From Callipepla californica brunnescens (Eukaryota; Chordata; Aves; Galliformes; Odontophoridae), in NCBI GenBank assembly GCA_023055505.1, contig JALIRH010000006.1:28679105-28743104 (forward strand): 64,000 nt of DNA, read 5' to 3'. Under the pieces are notes generated by a model. The model was not told the origin of the DNA, did no database searches, and saw only the letters and a program-made list of their open reading frames with translations. This document shows positions 37,918 to 50,898 of the stretch, in pieces; the first letter of the stretch is position 1, and each line of letters begins with the position of its first letter. The position numbers were made by a program, and so were the translations under genes.

Positions 37918-39550
37918 GAAAAGTTCTTGTGCACTGGGAAACCTTGATACAATTATGCATACCAAGAAACGACAAGCAAAAAGTTAATTGACAGAATCAA
38001 TGTAGGACACATAGAAAATTCTATAGTTGCTGTATTGTAGATGAAATTCCCAAACAGGTGACCACTTCTTTCATGCATTTTGAATACTTGACTTTGTGTG
38101 TTGAAAGGAGTACATACTCAGTGAATTTAACTGTAGGGAGCTATGTCTTATGGGCCCACTGATGACATCTCCTTCTGTTCATGTTTATCAGTTCTTAAAC
38201 TTAGACTGATTTTGTTTCAGTAGATTCAAGGTTGCATTGACAAAATGTGCATTTTTTCTGGCAAGTTAGGTGAATGAACTGTATTAACCCCAAAAAGATA
38301 AACCTCATCTCAGGCAGAAAGTGCATGTCTAGTCCAAAACAATCACCAGTCAGCAGGCATAATTCCTGGACTTCAAGGAGCTTCAAATTTGGTACAAGGA
38401 AGAAGGGCTTCCAACTGATGACATGAAGCTTACACTGCTTGTCTTGAGAATTTCTGAATTGACTTCTCATTCTCCACATCAACTCAAAGTCTCTTGTTTT
38501 GCAGAATGCTATGATCCTTTTTATTTAAGGATTTTTGTGGCTCAGAAGAACATCTCAGAAAGATATTGCAGCTTGCCACCTTGCATTTTAACTGTCTGCC
38601 ATACTTCTCCAGTGCAAAACTGCTCAAAGTCTGTGTTTGAAAGTTCTATGGATTCTTTTGAGTTTTGGGGCTGCTAATAGAACTATTGTGAAATTAGAGG
38701 ATAAATTGCGTGGTTTTCAGACATCTCTCTTCTTATGTGAAGGAAAAGCATGGGTAGCACTCTGTCTATGCCTCCCATACCCATCTTTCTGAGCTATAAA
38801 AAGTAGTTCTGAAGGAAATGCTTGCACTCAAAAAAGGCTGTTTGAGATTTATTAGCCCTGTGCAGGGCAGGATCCTATCCTTCTTCTATATGTTGCCTTT
38901 TTGTTGTTGCTGTTACAAACATCTTTGAACAAGAATCCATCTTTCTACATGATTCTAGTAGTCCCCAAGGTGTGAATATTTAAGTGCTATAAATTAGCTG
39001 TTGAGCAACCTCAAGAGTGGGTCTCATTGCATGCTCTGCCACTAAGGCATGCATTCTGACTGATAAATTCTCACTGCTCCTGCAGCCTGGGATCAGCAAA
39101 TTACCTTAGGCCAAGCAGCGCTGTAGTTCTAATGATGCTTCTTCTGTGCCAGGTCACAGACACTTTGTCATCATTCTTCCATCACTCCATCTGCTCTCAA
39201 AATTGACATACAGTTTCTGTTTGCTATCATCACCTTTAAATGGGTGAGCAAAAATTGCCTGCTTGAAATTCTAAGTTCCCTATAAATTGCACTTTCAACC
39301 AAAAAGCACTAGACAAAAGTAGCAAGTGTGCCCTAATTGAGCTAATTTCTCAGGTCAGATTTTGTTTCAGTACAGAGATTATCCAAGAGAGCTTGTGCCT
39401 ACATCTACATGAAGGAAACTGGGGACTGTTGGGTTTGTCTCTGTACCAAGAGTCACAAATAACAAAGAACTGTGGCTCCTGCTCCTCTCCCAGTACAGCA
39501 TGTTCCCTGTCTGCAAGGCTGAGGGGGTGGAGAGGCCTGTCCAGTTTACT

Positions 39551-39564
39551 GCGCCATCTGCTAG
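39551..39564 (-). promoter_or_regulatory. Possible weaker CTCF-type motif
   Basis: Read on the minus strand this is CTAGCAGATGGCGC, matching 13 of 14 positions of CCASYAGRKGGCRS (the second base differs). It has the same orientation as the pair at 33.9 kb. It is not in a CpG island. A one-mismatch match to a degenerate consensus is expected now and then by chance, so confidence is low. Confidence 0.3.
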
Positions 39565-42500
39565 GTTCAGCCAAATCGCTTAATCTTAACCAATTTCAAA
39601 GGGAATGAGGTCAAAACTTCAGAGGTGACCTTAACTCTTCATAAAATATTTGCTGTCTCAGATGTTATGAAGAAAAGGTTGTTTCAGAGGAGAGAGGATG
39701 ACTTGCCAGGATTCCTCCTGACACTGAAATGCACTTCCTTCTCCCTCTGCAAATACCAGAAAGCTCATCACTCCTCTGCTCCTGGCAGCAGCAACAAACC
39801 GTCCCTTGTGACCCCTCCAGCTCCTTGGTGCTGCAGTGCTGCAGGGGACCCCAGATCTCTGTGTGGTATACACATAATCTCCCTCGCACTTTTTCACATG
39901 AGTCCCCAGGGCACATCTCTGTACGCTCATTCAAATTCCACCTCCTCCTACAAGAACATGGGACTCCCCTTAGACATCCCATCTAGACCTCTATGTGGTG
40001 AAGCAGAGCTGGGACCTGTATAGGGCTATGCCTCATCCAGGCATTCTCTGCTCAGAGCAGCTTTTTCTTGTATTCACTCACCAGGAGTAAGCACAGAGAC
40101 ATTTAGAGAATGCGAACGACAGCTTTTGAGAATGGACTGTGTTGCTAGAAACACCTTTTTTCCTACCATCCTCACCTGGACCCTGTTTGTCAACAATGGC
40201 TTCTCCCAGGTGTTTATTTGCCCCATCTGGGAGCTGGGAAAGTGTAGTATGCCATCTGCTGCGCAGCACGTGAAGAGGAGAACCCAGCCAACAAGAGTTG
40301 CATGTAGATGCTGAGATGGAAGAAGACAACAGCCTGGTGAGGGCTTTGAAGGGAAAGAAACATTTGATCACACAGACTTGAAACCTCCCCTTAGAAAGGG
40401 AAGATGGGAAATATTTTTATGTTCTTATTCTCTTGGAGGGAGGGTAATGCCTAAGAATCATATATATCAAAGACAATCCGCAACATAATTACAGTTTTGT
40501 TCTGCTTGTGTGGGAATGAAATGCATGCTATTTTAGCACCAGGTCCTGCCTTGAAACACAGATGAGGAGGACAAATGATATCAGCAGAAAACCTGGGGAT
40601 GCACAAGGATGGTTTTCATTTACCTCTTCCCTATCCTACTTAAATACAAGCTGGTTCAAACCTGGATGTTGATCAGCCAAGAGTCTTTGCCCTTAAAGCT
40701 TTGTTCGCTCTTTACCAGAAATAATGGAAACTCATCAGATTCCTGACAATGTGTTCATTTTTTTCCACAGCCTAATAAAATGTACTGCATTTTCACATGA
40801 CCCTTCCTTTGTTCTGAAATCGAAGTAAAGGTGGTCTTTAAGTTAATCCATTCTTTTGTCCCAGAATCACTGCTCTATGGTGGTAAGGGTTTTAAGAATT
40901 CCATCAAAGGAACACTCTTTTTGGATGGAGCCCTAAATCTGCAAGCAGGGTTTACTTCAGGAGTTGTTATTCCTTGGTGGTGTTAGTCCTTTCTTGAGCT
41001 TGTTTAGGGTACTTTAAACACAGTTTGAATGTCATGCAAGCTGTAGTAAAGGAGAACTGAGGTTGACTCAGCATTTCAATTTAGATGAGTGTGTGTTTTC
41101 AGGTACTTGGAAATAGATTTGTTGCCATGTTAAATCTGGGAGAAGTGGTGCCTTACAAAAGAAATCAAAACTTGTTGAAGTGAACAGATATGGTGGAGTC
41201 CAGCAAAAATGGTCAAAGTTTGTAGTGTACTGTGCTTTGTCTGCTTTTTGACAAAAGTCTGCTGCTGAACAAGAGTTTTCCAGTTTGTGCAGTTTTTTAC
41301 TTTCTGGGACATCTCAGCTCCCACAGGAGTGGAAGGGAACAAAAAATGATGTGATTTGCATCAAGCCCTGTAAGTCCAAGTTAAAAGACAGTCAAGAGGG
41401 CTGCCACCACCAAGATCCTCTGTGATGTTCAATGCAACAACAGAAAAGACAGAGTATTATTCCCAGAAGGAGACTGGGCTCTTTGCCTGTGGCACGCCCC
41501 ATCTCTCTCAGACAAGCTCTCATGAATGCCATACAACATCAACAGGAATACAAAGCCCATTGACTCCATCCCCTCTGGCACAGAGCCTTGTGCCAGGCCC
41601 CCCACTGTTGCTCTGATTGTGCTGAGTGCAGAGGAGTGAGATCACTGTGTTGCATTTTGAGGAATGGCCTGCAGATGGGAGCAATCAGATAAAGCCAGGA
41701 ACCATCATGGAGGAGGAAAAAAATCCAATTAAGTTCTCCTGTGAAACATGGGAACAAAGACAGACCTTTCTTCCTGGTGCTGTCCAACCACTGTTTCAGA
41801 TCTTTGCCTGAAAGAATGAAGCAACTGCTTGGCCCACCTGCATGAGTGAGCATTCACAGCAGTCCATGTGGGGGACAGGCTGGGAGAGACACATCCTTCT
41901 ACCAGTACATGTACAAGAGTGCCTGGGGCCAATCAGGAAAACAACAACCTCAGATCTCTCCTGGAAGCTAGTGTGTGTGCCTGAAAGGTCAGTGAGGTAC
42001 CATGAGTCTTCAGAGTGTCATGGCTGCCTTTGTTCAATCCAGCAAAGGAGAAGAGAGAATTTTTGGAGAGCAAAGATTTACTGTGGTGAGGCAAGAGGCT
42101 TCCAGATCCCCACCAGGAAGGCATGGCATAGGATCATGGTGTTGCCAATGGGAAAGGAAGGCAAAGGAGGTTCTGATTTTTTCTCGAGGTCTTCTCCATG
42201 GACCCTGGGAAGCCCACACCCATTGATTTTAGGAAGTTGTAAAGCAACCTTTGTGTAAATCAAGATGTCAGTGCCAGTCCTATAAGCTCTTTGAAATAGG
42301 TACCACCATTTTGTCTGGTGTTTAGACAGACCCTATCCCTGCAAAGTCTTGCCACACAACAGGGTATCTTCTACAAAATTTACTATTAAATGGTCTGGTT
42401 ATTCTTAGCAAGATAACCACTAATGCCAACAATTTCAGTGATACTCAAGATGTAATAGAACAGTGGGACGAGTGAATTCTACTTGTTTCTGTGCACTAAA

Positions 42501-45265
42501 GTTTGTTTCTATCCACAGTTTCTTTTCTTAAATGCAATTTCATTTAGAAGAGAATAATTCTGATTACTCTTTGAGGGCTGATACTATGTCTGCTTCTGGT
42601 GCCTGAAGAAGTCTTTGTGCTGCCGTGGTGAGGGCAAATCCACCTCTTCTTCATAGGGAGAGCAGCTCACCACTCTGAAAGATTTTAAAGACATGTCCCC
42701 TCTCAGTACAAACTTAGAAAGGGTCATTCAGAGAATTCCAAGCATGCATATCTCCACAGTGCTTAAATAACAAACAAGGTTCTCCAGTCCCAAATCCCAA
42801 AACTATTTAAGTTGTCATTGCCTATGTATGAAGTCTTAAAGAGAAGCAGTGCAAAGGTTGGAGGTGGGTTCAAAGGCTCTTGCATGAGTTCATCCTCATT
42901 AAATTGCAGTGTTCCTTGCAGAAGAGGTTAGTATCATCATTATCATTGTCATCATCATGTTAGCTGTGACTAGGAAGAGATAAGTAACTTCAGTGATACA
43001 GTCTGACATGTCCCAAGAGCCATGTTATCCACTAGGGAATATAGCAACAAACAATATCTAGTGACCTAAAGAAACAACTTGAAAAGGAAAAAGAAAAAAT
43101 AAAAGACAGCTGAAATTTGAAATAGTTCCTGCCCAAATAACATACTGCATCTGTGACACTTTGTTCTGGTACTAATTTCCTGACAGCAGTCACCACAGAC
43201 AGTTCCTGTTCCCTGGCAATAACAACACTACCTGTGCCTTTGCAGATGGTTTGGTGTATATATATCTTTCTGGAGGCACACAATTTGTTTTCTGCCTGGG
43301 ATGTATTTGCCAGAAATTTTCAACTGTCAAAACAACCCCTTTCCTAGCTCATGATCTCACCGCAGTGTACCCATTAGGCTTTTGTCCAGGCCAGAAAGAC
43401 CATGGTGACATGCATTGCTGAGCACTGGACTGTGTTCTCCTGATGAGCCGCTAAGTTGAAGTTGGCTTGAGAGGAGAGGCAGTCAGCTTGGAATAAGACC
43501 TGGGAGAGGTTAGTTTTAAAAATGTTTATAGCAGCAGTTTGTGTGAAATAATGCAAAGATGGGGCTCGGTGGGTCACTACTTGGCAGCTGGGAGAAGGAG
43601 GACAGTAAAGAGCATGGAGATTTTATTTGACTTTTTACATGCATCTGTGAAATAAGTGAGATAGTCACTCTGGCTGGAGTATTCCTCTTGGGTGGGAAAG
43701 AGGACAGTAACAGTAAGAAAGCTATACATTCTTAATCTGGTACATTTGAGTTAAAAGACATGCACTCTCCAGCTTCAGCTCTCATGGAGAGAACAAATCC
43801 TGTCAGGGTAACATTGCTGTATGAAGGGAAGTGGGACAGCACCATTGCCAGGACATATTCATGTTATCTGGGGATCAAGTCCCATCCTCAGAGCTGCATG
43901 TGCCTGTGGAGTAGAGGGGAATGAAAGCATAAGCTATTTGAGGGAGGATTTTTTCAAAAGCCCATCAAAACGAGACCATGCCATTCCATTCCCACCATCA
44001 GCTTCATCCCCACTGGGACTTTTTGTTAGAAAGGTTGATCTGGAAAAAAAAAAATCTGCTAAACCTGGAACTCATTTCAGAGGAGGCTCCATTTGGATCG
44101 ATCTCAGTTGAAAAGTGTTTTTTGGGAAGGGGAAGGAAAAGAAAATGTTTTGAAATGGTCAAAGTATCCCATTACTGTGATTTCTGAACAATAAATTAAT
44201 TCTCTGGTTCAGTTCTTTCTTTGGATAATGTGATAATGTATGCTAGTGAAAAGGAGGTATATCTTTTAAAATATCAACATTAAAATTGATGATTTGGAAG
44301 GAACCAAACTTAGGTTTTGTTAATCTATGTTAATGAATGAAATATCTTTTCTTTCTATAATCACATTACAGATTTTTTTTTTCTCATTTTGACTCTTAGT
44401 TCTTATTTAGGAAGGGCAGGGAAGAATGTCAGAGTGCCTGTGAATATTTTCACAAGGACTGGGGAGAACTTTTTCCCACGCCACTCTACAATCAAACCCT
44501 CCAGATGCCAACAGATTACTGATTAGGCTTTCCTGCCCTTGACTTGAGATCATCGTGTTGCAGAGCACTTGGGGACAGAGCAAAAGGCACCTCTCATCGT
44601 GCTGTTAATGATGTTTTTCCACAAACTGAGAAAAGGCATTCCCAAGAAATGCCTTAAATGAGTGACTCCAGAATTGTTGTTAGTAACCTCTGATTTTCAG
44701 TCCCTGTGACTTATGTCTTCAGATATCATGCAACTGGCTTTAAAGCTGCATGAATGTTGATTCTGTTGTCAAGCTTTTCATTAGACTCATTTAGTTCTTC
44801 GCATATGAAAGCTGAATGTCTCATGGAGGATGATTGCCAGGATTTAAATGGTCGGAGCAGGTAGCAAGCAGATTGCAGCTGAGTCTAGGGGGAGATTGGG
44901 TCTCCACATGAATTTTTCTCTGGCAGTAGCCATTGTTTAGGAGTCAAATACCTCTCTGTGAAGCCTAGCCCCCATTTGCAGGCAGCCTTCCTAAAGATGG
45001 TATTTTAGGATATCTCCCAGAAGCACCCACACATACATAGAAAAAATGACAAAATGTGCAGCAGAGGATACCATGTGCAAGGCAATGGTTCTTTCCTGCA
45101 TCCAATCTCACTTGTTTTGAGAAATATGATGAACAAGTCTTTGAGCTGAATAGGTCTGATGTCAGGGAAAATGTGTCGCTATGGTGAGTATCAAGCCAAT
45201 TAGTTGTGTTGGAGTTTATCCTAAGAGCGTGGAAGAAAGATTCACTCAGCTGTAATCACACTGTG

Positions 45266-45300
45266 AAAAAAAAAAAAAGAAAGAAAGAAAGGAAAAGAGG
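45266..45300. repeat. A-run followed by (GAAA)n
   Basis: Thirteen A, then about four GAAA units and a purine-rich tail. This looks like a decayed poly(A) tail, but no retroelement body is recognisable upstream. Confidence 0.85.
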
Positions 45301-47098
45301 CAAACCTGAGACCTCTGCACCTCTGCCTTGTCTCAGCTGTTTCATCTGCACTCATGAGAGAGTGGAGCTGCAGGGATGCTAATGGGATCCCTGGTGATTT
45401 TAGTGGAGTTCCCTATAAAAACTCTAGGTCAGAGCATCATTCTCTCCTGCAATAAAGCTGGCTTATGGCAGTGACAAATAAATCTCACAGGTATTTAACA
45501 AGCACCCAAATCTTTTTTCTGTTCTCTGGATGTGCTGCCAGCCTGTGACCTTCTGCAAGGCGGTCTCAGGGCCAGCAGCGTAAAGGATGAGATAGATCTT
45601 CCTCCCACTGTCATCACAAGCCAAGAGAAGAGATGCTGACAGCCTCGTCTGTGCTGCAGTGGAAAGCAGCTGGCACAGAAAGCGTGGAACGACAGGAAAA
45701 GGTGAAGCCAGAGCTTTTGCAAGGGGAGACACTGGCAATTTGCTGAAGTTTGTTATGATCACTTTTGACTTAGTCTCCTTTGTCTTTTCAGCTTTTATGG
45801 AGAGAAAAGGAAAAGAACAAAAATGTAGTAAATGATGTTTTAAAACAGCTACATTTTGCTGTAATGGTGCATGGTCTCTCAGCTTCATTTTTAATTAATT
45901 TCCAAATCCAGGAAATCCATTCATCACAATTCTGGAATGCTGGAAAACTCACTGAGGAACTACAAAGGGCAGGTAAAGCAAAAGCATTTAAAATAGTTGC
46001 AGATGAGCTGATAAGAGGCTCAAAGAAACAGTTAAATTTGTGTGCAGATAACTTAACCACAGTATCTGGAATGTATAAACATAGCACTTTTTTTTCTTTT
46101 TTTTTTCTGGCCTTAAAATTTGATCCAAGTCTGGGAGTTAAAAAGTCCCATTTTGTGTAATCAGGTTCTGGTTGAACATGATTGCTGAATTATTTTAAAT
46201 TGAAGACACATGTCTGGATGTTGAGTTCTGTATATTATTCCAGGATGGTGTCCATTAGGTCTTATCCACAGGGGCTATCTTCATTCCTTATGCATCAGGA
46301 TTAGCAAATGGTGAATCATGAATATGGAGACAGTGAAAAGAATGTGGTACTAGTTAAAGGGTGATTTTGGAAATTATCTTGCATGCATTATTCAAAACTT
46401 TTCAGTCTCTCCTGCATACAGTCCCTAAGGCTGTTTCAAAGTGTTATTTTAAAGCACACTTGTACAAGGCATTTGCATTCTTTCATTTTGAATCTTGAGT
46501 TTAACAACGAACCGACATTTGCCTTAACCCCTTGTCAGTCCTAAAGCATTCTCAAGAGCATGAGTTGCTCATCTAATGGTTGCATCGCCATATGTTGTCC
46601 TTCTATAATAGATCTACTCCTGACCTCTGTGTTTTTACATTGCTTCTTTTACTGGCAGATGGACCATTACATAAATTGAAGCATATTTTCATAGATACTC
46701 CCAGTGGTGAGAGAGTATTGTCTCATTAGCTCCATGGGGAAAACATTCTAAACCCAAAGCTGAGTAGCTCACCTATCCATATGGTGGGTGGAAAGGAATG
46801 TCCTTACAGCATATGCTACCGGCAGCTATGCCTCCTGAATTGCTAGAAGATGAAAGTTCTGAGGTGTGACAAGGAGACAGTGAACAAAGAGTTTGTCTTT
46901 TTCCTGCCTGGGCTGCCAAATGCTTGTGTAGCTTTTAAAGACTGGGCTGGATGCTCTTTGGGTGCTCTGCCACCATGTACCACATTTCAGTCACCACAGG
47001 ATATTCTGCCCATAACTTTTCCCCACATAGAGCTCCTGCAGGGAAGGTCTCTGAAAGTCTTTATTCACCAGAATATTTTTTTTTAATTAAATGAATCA

Positions 47099-47126
47099 TT
47101 TTGTTTGTTTTGTTTGTTTTTGTTTG
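47099..47126. repeat. (TTTG)n microsatellite
   Basis: Five or six TTTG-type units with slight length variation. This is simple low-complexity DNA. Confidence 0.85.
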
Positions 47127-48326
47127 ATTCAAATCAAAATAAAATGGACAAAAAGAAGACTGTCACCATCATTCACATGTTCCTTTTTTCACATGTTCGT
47201 AACAACTGTAATGGGAATTTTATCCATCTTTTAATCAAAACTGTTAGAGAAATCACACCACCCAACTTCTTCACAAAGGAAAACACTCTTGTCAGTGTGT
47301 GGACGACTTGATGACAGAGTCAGCAGTGATTCTGATATAACATTTCATGAAAATTGAAAGACATCCCAAAAGCCTGCAAAAAGGAAGTGGCCGCAAAATA
47401 TTAATACCTATGGCCTGTTCAAAATGCATTCCTGAGTTTCCAGCCTGGGAAATGACAGAGTTCACTGTGCAGATGGGCTCTCTGATTCCATCACAATGGT
47501 ATCTCCATACACCACCTCTCTCCCTCCCTCTCAGGCAGGGCAAATCTGCTGGGCTTTAAATCTTTCTCAGCCAGGAGGAATTCCGAAAGGAGGAAAACAG
47601 CTGGAAAACACATATCCATGCCTCCTGCAAAGGTATGTGCTTTATATATTACTGCGAGGCGCAACATCATTTTCCAAAAATCTCTCACTCTCTTAAATAA
47701 CACACAATGTATTGTTCTGAGCTGAGCTAAGGTGGAGCTGGCAGTTGACATGTCTGAGGTCATTCGATAAATGGGTGTAATGAAGTAGTCATGGCTAATA
47801 TGTGTTATAAGCTTAATATGAACCTGAAAATCCCACAGAGGAGATACAGTATCTTTAAAAAAATGTTACTATGGTAATGATTCTAAATCCTGCAGCTTTC
47901 AATAGTGTTTAACTGTTTTGAGCCATTATCATGATATTATTTTAAGGATTTTCATTGCAATAGATAGTTACATTAAAATTACATTTAAGTAGATAGTTGC
48001 CAGACTTTGCTGATCCTTTATTAAGAACCACACAGCAGACACTTGTGAAAGCACTTCCTCCTGCCACATACAAATGGGTAATTTACAATATGGCTGGAGA
48101 TGACAGCTTTAATTAAATTTCTTTTGAGGAGCTCATTCTGGCAGCTAACCTGTGCTGGAAAGAGCGTGACACTCACTTGAATACTTAGGATGAGAATCCA
48201 CAAACAGTCTTTGTAGTAGTAAAAGCAAGAAAATATCATCTTATCTGAGCAAGTCAGGAAAATGAGGCCCAAAGGTGTGATGTATCTTGTACATCACTAA
48301 TGGCCTTAACAACTGAAGTCACTGGT

Positions 48327-48348
48327 AGCGGTACCATAGCGGTACTAT
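48327..48348. repeat. 11-bp tandem duplication
   Basis: AGCGGTACCAT is followed directly by AGCGGTACTAT (10 of 11 identical). It lies 8 nt upstream of a 36-nt poly(A). The unit contains a CpG and is unlike its AT-rich surroundings. Origin unknown. Confidence 0.85.
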
Positions 48349-48354
48349 ACTAGA

Positions 48355-48356
<2 letters not shown>

Positions 48357-48392
<36 letters not shown>
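48357..48392. repeat. Poly(A) tract, 36 nt
   Basis: An uninterrupted run of 36 A on the plus strand. A tract this long is usually a young retroposed tail, but I find neither AATAAA just upstream nor a matching target-site duplication around it. Length is likely to vary between individuals. Confidence 0.9.
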
Positions 48393-48394
<2 letters not shown>

Positions 48395-48808
48395 AAAGCT
48401 AAAATAAGTTCTCAAAACAGCACAAAATTTTGTTTAAGCTATAGAGATTATTTCGGTAGGTAAACAGGAAGGGAAAAAGCTGCATTACTACATTAGGCTC
48501 CCACATTAATGTTTCGTATCAGTCATCAAAGGTGACTAATATGAGGGCTTAAATGCACTGACGGACTCAAAGCCAGTAAATTTAGGGGGCCCAGATCTGA
48601 CAATTTCACCATCTAGAATTTGAATGTGAGACAAGTGTACAGGAATGTCAATCATCAGTTTCATTAACATGATCAAAGCCTCTTAATGTCAGCTTGAAAC
48701 ATCAGCAGAAAGGAAGCCTTGATGTTCAGCCAGGTGTGACTCTTCCTGTCACAAAACTGCTCATCCCCATGTTTCTTGGGTATGAGTGAGCAAGAGAAGG
48801 AGTATTTT

Positions 48809-48925
48809 ATATACACACACGTGTATGCATGCTTGCTTGAGTGTGTGTACATATGCATATTGTATACATACATATACAGATATATAGTACAACTACATAG
48901 ACAGATATACAAATATACAGTACAG
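48809..48925. repeat. Alternating CA/TG/TA tract
   Basis: About 117 nt of mostly alternating purine-pyrimidine sequence: TATACACACACGTGTATGCA at the start, then GTGTGTGTACATATGCATAT, then diverged ATACATA and ACAGATATA units. It is a decayed compound dinucleotide repeat with potential to adopt Z-type structure in its first 60 nt. Frames through it read as Tyr/Ile/Cys/Met-rich peptides and are artefacts. Confidence 0.75.
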
Positions 48926-50774
48926 TTCTGTGGTCTAACTGAGCTGCACTCTGAAACTGCTTTGTTTGGAAAACTGTCCCCACTTATCCATCTACGCTGA
49001 CATGTTTATAGTGAAATACTATCCATAGCATAAAAATGTTGAATATTGCCTCTTTGAAGCAAATTTGCTGTTTGCTATGTTGTTTCTCTTGCAATGTTGT
49101 AGAATGGAACAAAGCCTCTTTCCTTATAAATATCAAAACCCGTAAGCCCTAGTACTGGGATAGAGTCTGCCAGTTCATTTGACGTGTAGCACTACACTTG
49201 CATCCATGTATCTCAGCAAAGACAGAAGAGAATTCTCTCAACACCAAGTGCATGGGAGAACATCTTAATGTTTTCTATTTTGTACTCATACTTCCTATAC
49301 CTTTTCAGTGAGAAAGTTAGTCTGTCCTCAATCCTGCACATCGTATGAGCAGGCACAAGAGGGTTTTTCAGGGTGGCTAGGCTGTTCTCATTGTAACATC
49401 CCATTCCTAGAGTTTGGGGTGGTTCTGGTCTCTTGGGATACCTGAACTCACTGTGGAATTGCAGGTGATGTCTGGGAAAGAGTGCTGGTCATAAAACACA
49501 ACTGCCTGTACTACTGAATGGTCAGTGCAATTCCCACCCAAATAGCACTTTCACAAAAAAAACTTGTAGGCACAGGACTGCGTAAGACTAGTCACCCTTT
49601 TCTGAAAGGAAAAATGTTCAATTTTCATCCCAGTTCTCAGTGCAGAGAGCACTGCTAAGCACATTAAAGCTAGCAGTATACACTACTCCCTGCAGTGCAC
49701 CACTCTTCTTTTTTTTTGGACCTCAATGTGTCCCCTCACCACAGGTCAGAAAATATGGAAAAGCCATTCCAAGAGACACTGCCAGATAAGTCACAGTCTT
49801 CAAACATATAGTTCCGTTAGGGTTTGGGATATTTCACATGTCCTTGTACTACTTGAGCTGAGAAGGTACAGTTGTGCCTTAAATATTGCCTTGCTGTGAT
49901 AAATCCCTCTGTGAAGATAGGAATAAGGTCTACTTAAAGGAAGTAGGATTTTCTAGGATTCCATGTATTTCTGTATTTATATGTATTTCTGCTGTTCAGG
50001 AGAATAATGAGTTTGCTAATTATCTCAATGAAACCTACTGAGTTTCCAATGTCTTGTCACCTGTGGAGATTTCCCCAGCTTTATACGCTGACCTGTTTGC
50101 TGCTCCTGCCCTTTTGGTGGTAAGGAAAAGCAATTTTCTACACCTTCGCAGGTGATGCAGGATGACAGAAGGATGGGGGAAGCAGGTAGAGGGATGACAG
50201 AGGAAATGAATAAGCCTTTAGTCTTTAAGAGACTCTCACATACCAGGTAGCACAATAGTGTGAGAAGTCACTTTCCAAGGTTATTCTGTGCAACAGAAAT
50301 CCTTCTTATTATCTGTCTGCATTTCACTGAGCTCCACAGGAAAAGGACAGTGAGAATAAATTGCTTTGAATCCAGTGGCGATCTCCTGCCTGTGCCCTGG
50401 CAGATGGCTGCAGTAGCATTTCTGCCTCTGGGTTTCCTGCCTTAAGTTTGTGAAGGATTTCTAGTTCTACATTTTGGAAACTCATGTGCTTCTGAGACTA
50501 AGAACTAGCTCTTGAGAATGTGTGTGTTTTGTCCAAAGACTAAATTCATCTAATTAGCAGTGGGTAATCTTCCAGAAATCCAGACAGGATCTGGCTTTTC
50601 GCACGCTAAAGTTCTTTTAAAAACTGTAGGAAATCTGAGAATATGTTGCCTATTTTTCCTCGCACCACAGAAGCAGAATTTCTAATCAGTAAGTTCAAGC
50701 TTATAATGAAACCTTTTGCCTTTGCAGACACAAGAGCAAAGCTTCCAACCACTACCAGATGTAGCTATGCTGGT

Positions 50775-50898
50775 GAAAGAAGGAAAGAATGAAAGAAAAA
50801 AGGGAAAAAAGAAGGAAAGAATGAAAGAAGGAAGGAATAAAGGAAAGAAGGAAAAAAATGAGAGAAAGAAAGAGGGGAAAAAAAAAGAAAGAGAGAGA
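50775..50898. repeat. Purine-rich (GAAA/GGAA)n tract
   Basis: About 124 nt made of GAAA, GGAA and GAAAGAAG units with only four T interruptions. Open frames across it are Lys/Glu-rich on the plus strand and Phe/Leu/Ser-rich on the minus strand, and are compositional artefacts. Confidence 0.85.

Larger units (their letters stand above)
35486..45265. other. Unique noncoding DNA, no gene recognised
   Basis: This is about 9.8 kb of complex sequence. The longest frames are plus 41,842-42,258 (138 codons) and plus 39,625-40,023 (132 codons). They have overlapping frames of similar length on both strands and no recognisable domain. A 9-bp hairpin lies at 36,411-36,431. A degenerate (TCA/TTA) run occurs at about 42,932-42,959. 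I identify no transposon fragment. Confidence 0.55.
45301..48356. other. Unique noncoding DNA, no gene recognised
   Basis: The longest frames are minus 45,463-45,888 (141 codons, the longest in the window) and plus 45,780-46,160 (126 codons). They overlap in antisense and neither has a known domain. TATAAAA at 45,414 and AATAAA at 45,451 sit close together, but nothing else supports a promoter or LTR there. A (TTTG)n repeat lies at 47,099-47,126. Confidence 0.55.

Noticed and set aside
40249..40262. ATGCCATCTGCTGC as a further CTCF-type site
   Set aside because: Only 12 of 14 consensus positions match, which is expected by chance in a window of this size.
41842..42258. 138-codon plus-strand frame with four other frames overlapping it
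   Set aside because: Several frames of similar length on both strands indicate a local shortage of stop codons rather than selection on one frame. No motif seen.
45463..45888. Longest open frame in the window, 141 codons, minus strand
   Set aside because: No recognisable domain; another minus frame (45,495-45,722) lies inside it and a 126-codon plus frame overlaps its 5' part. The length is within chance for AT-rich DNA of this size.
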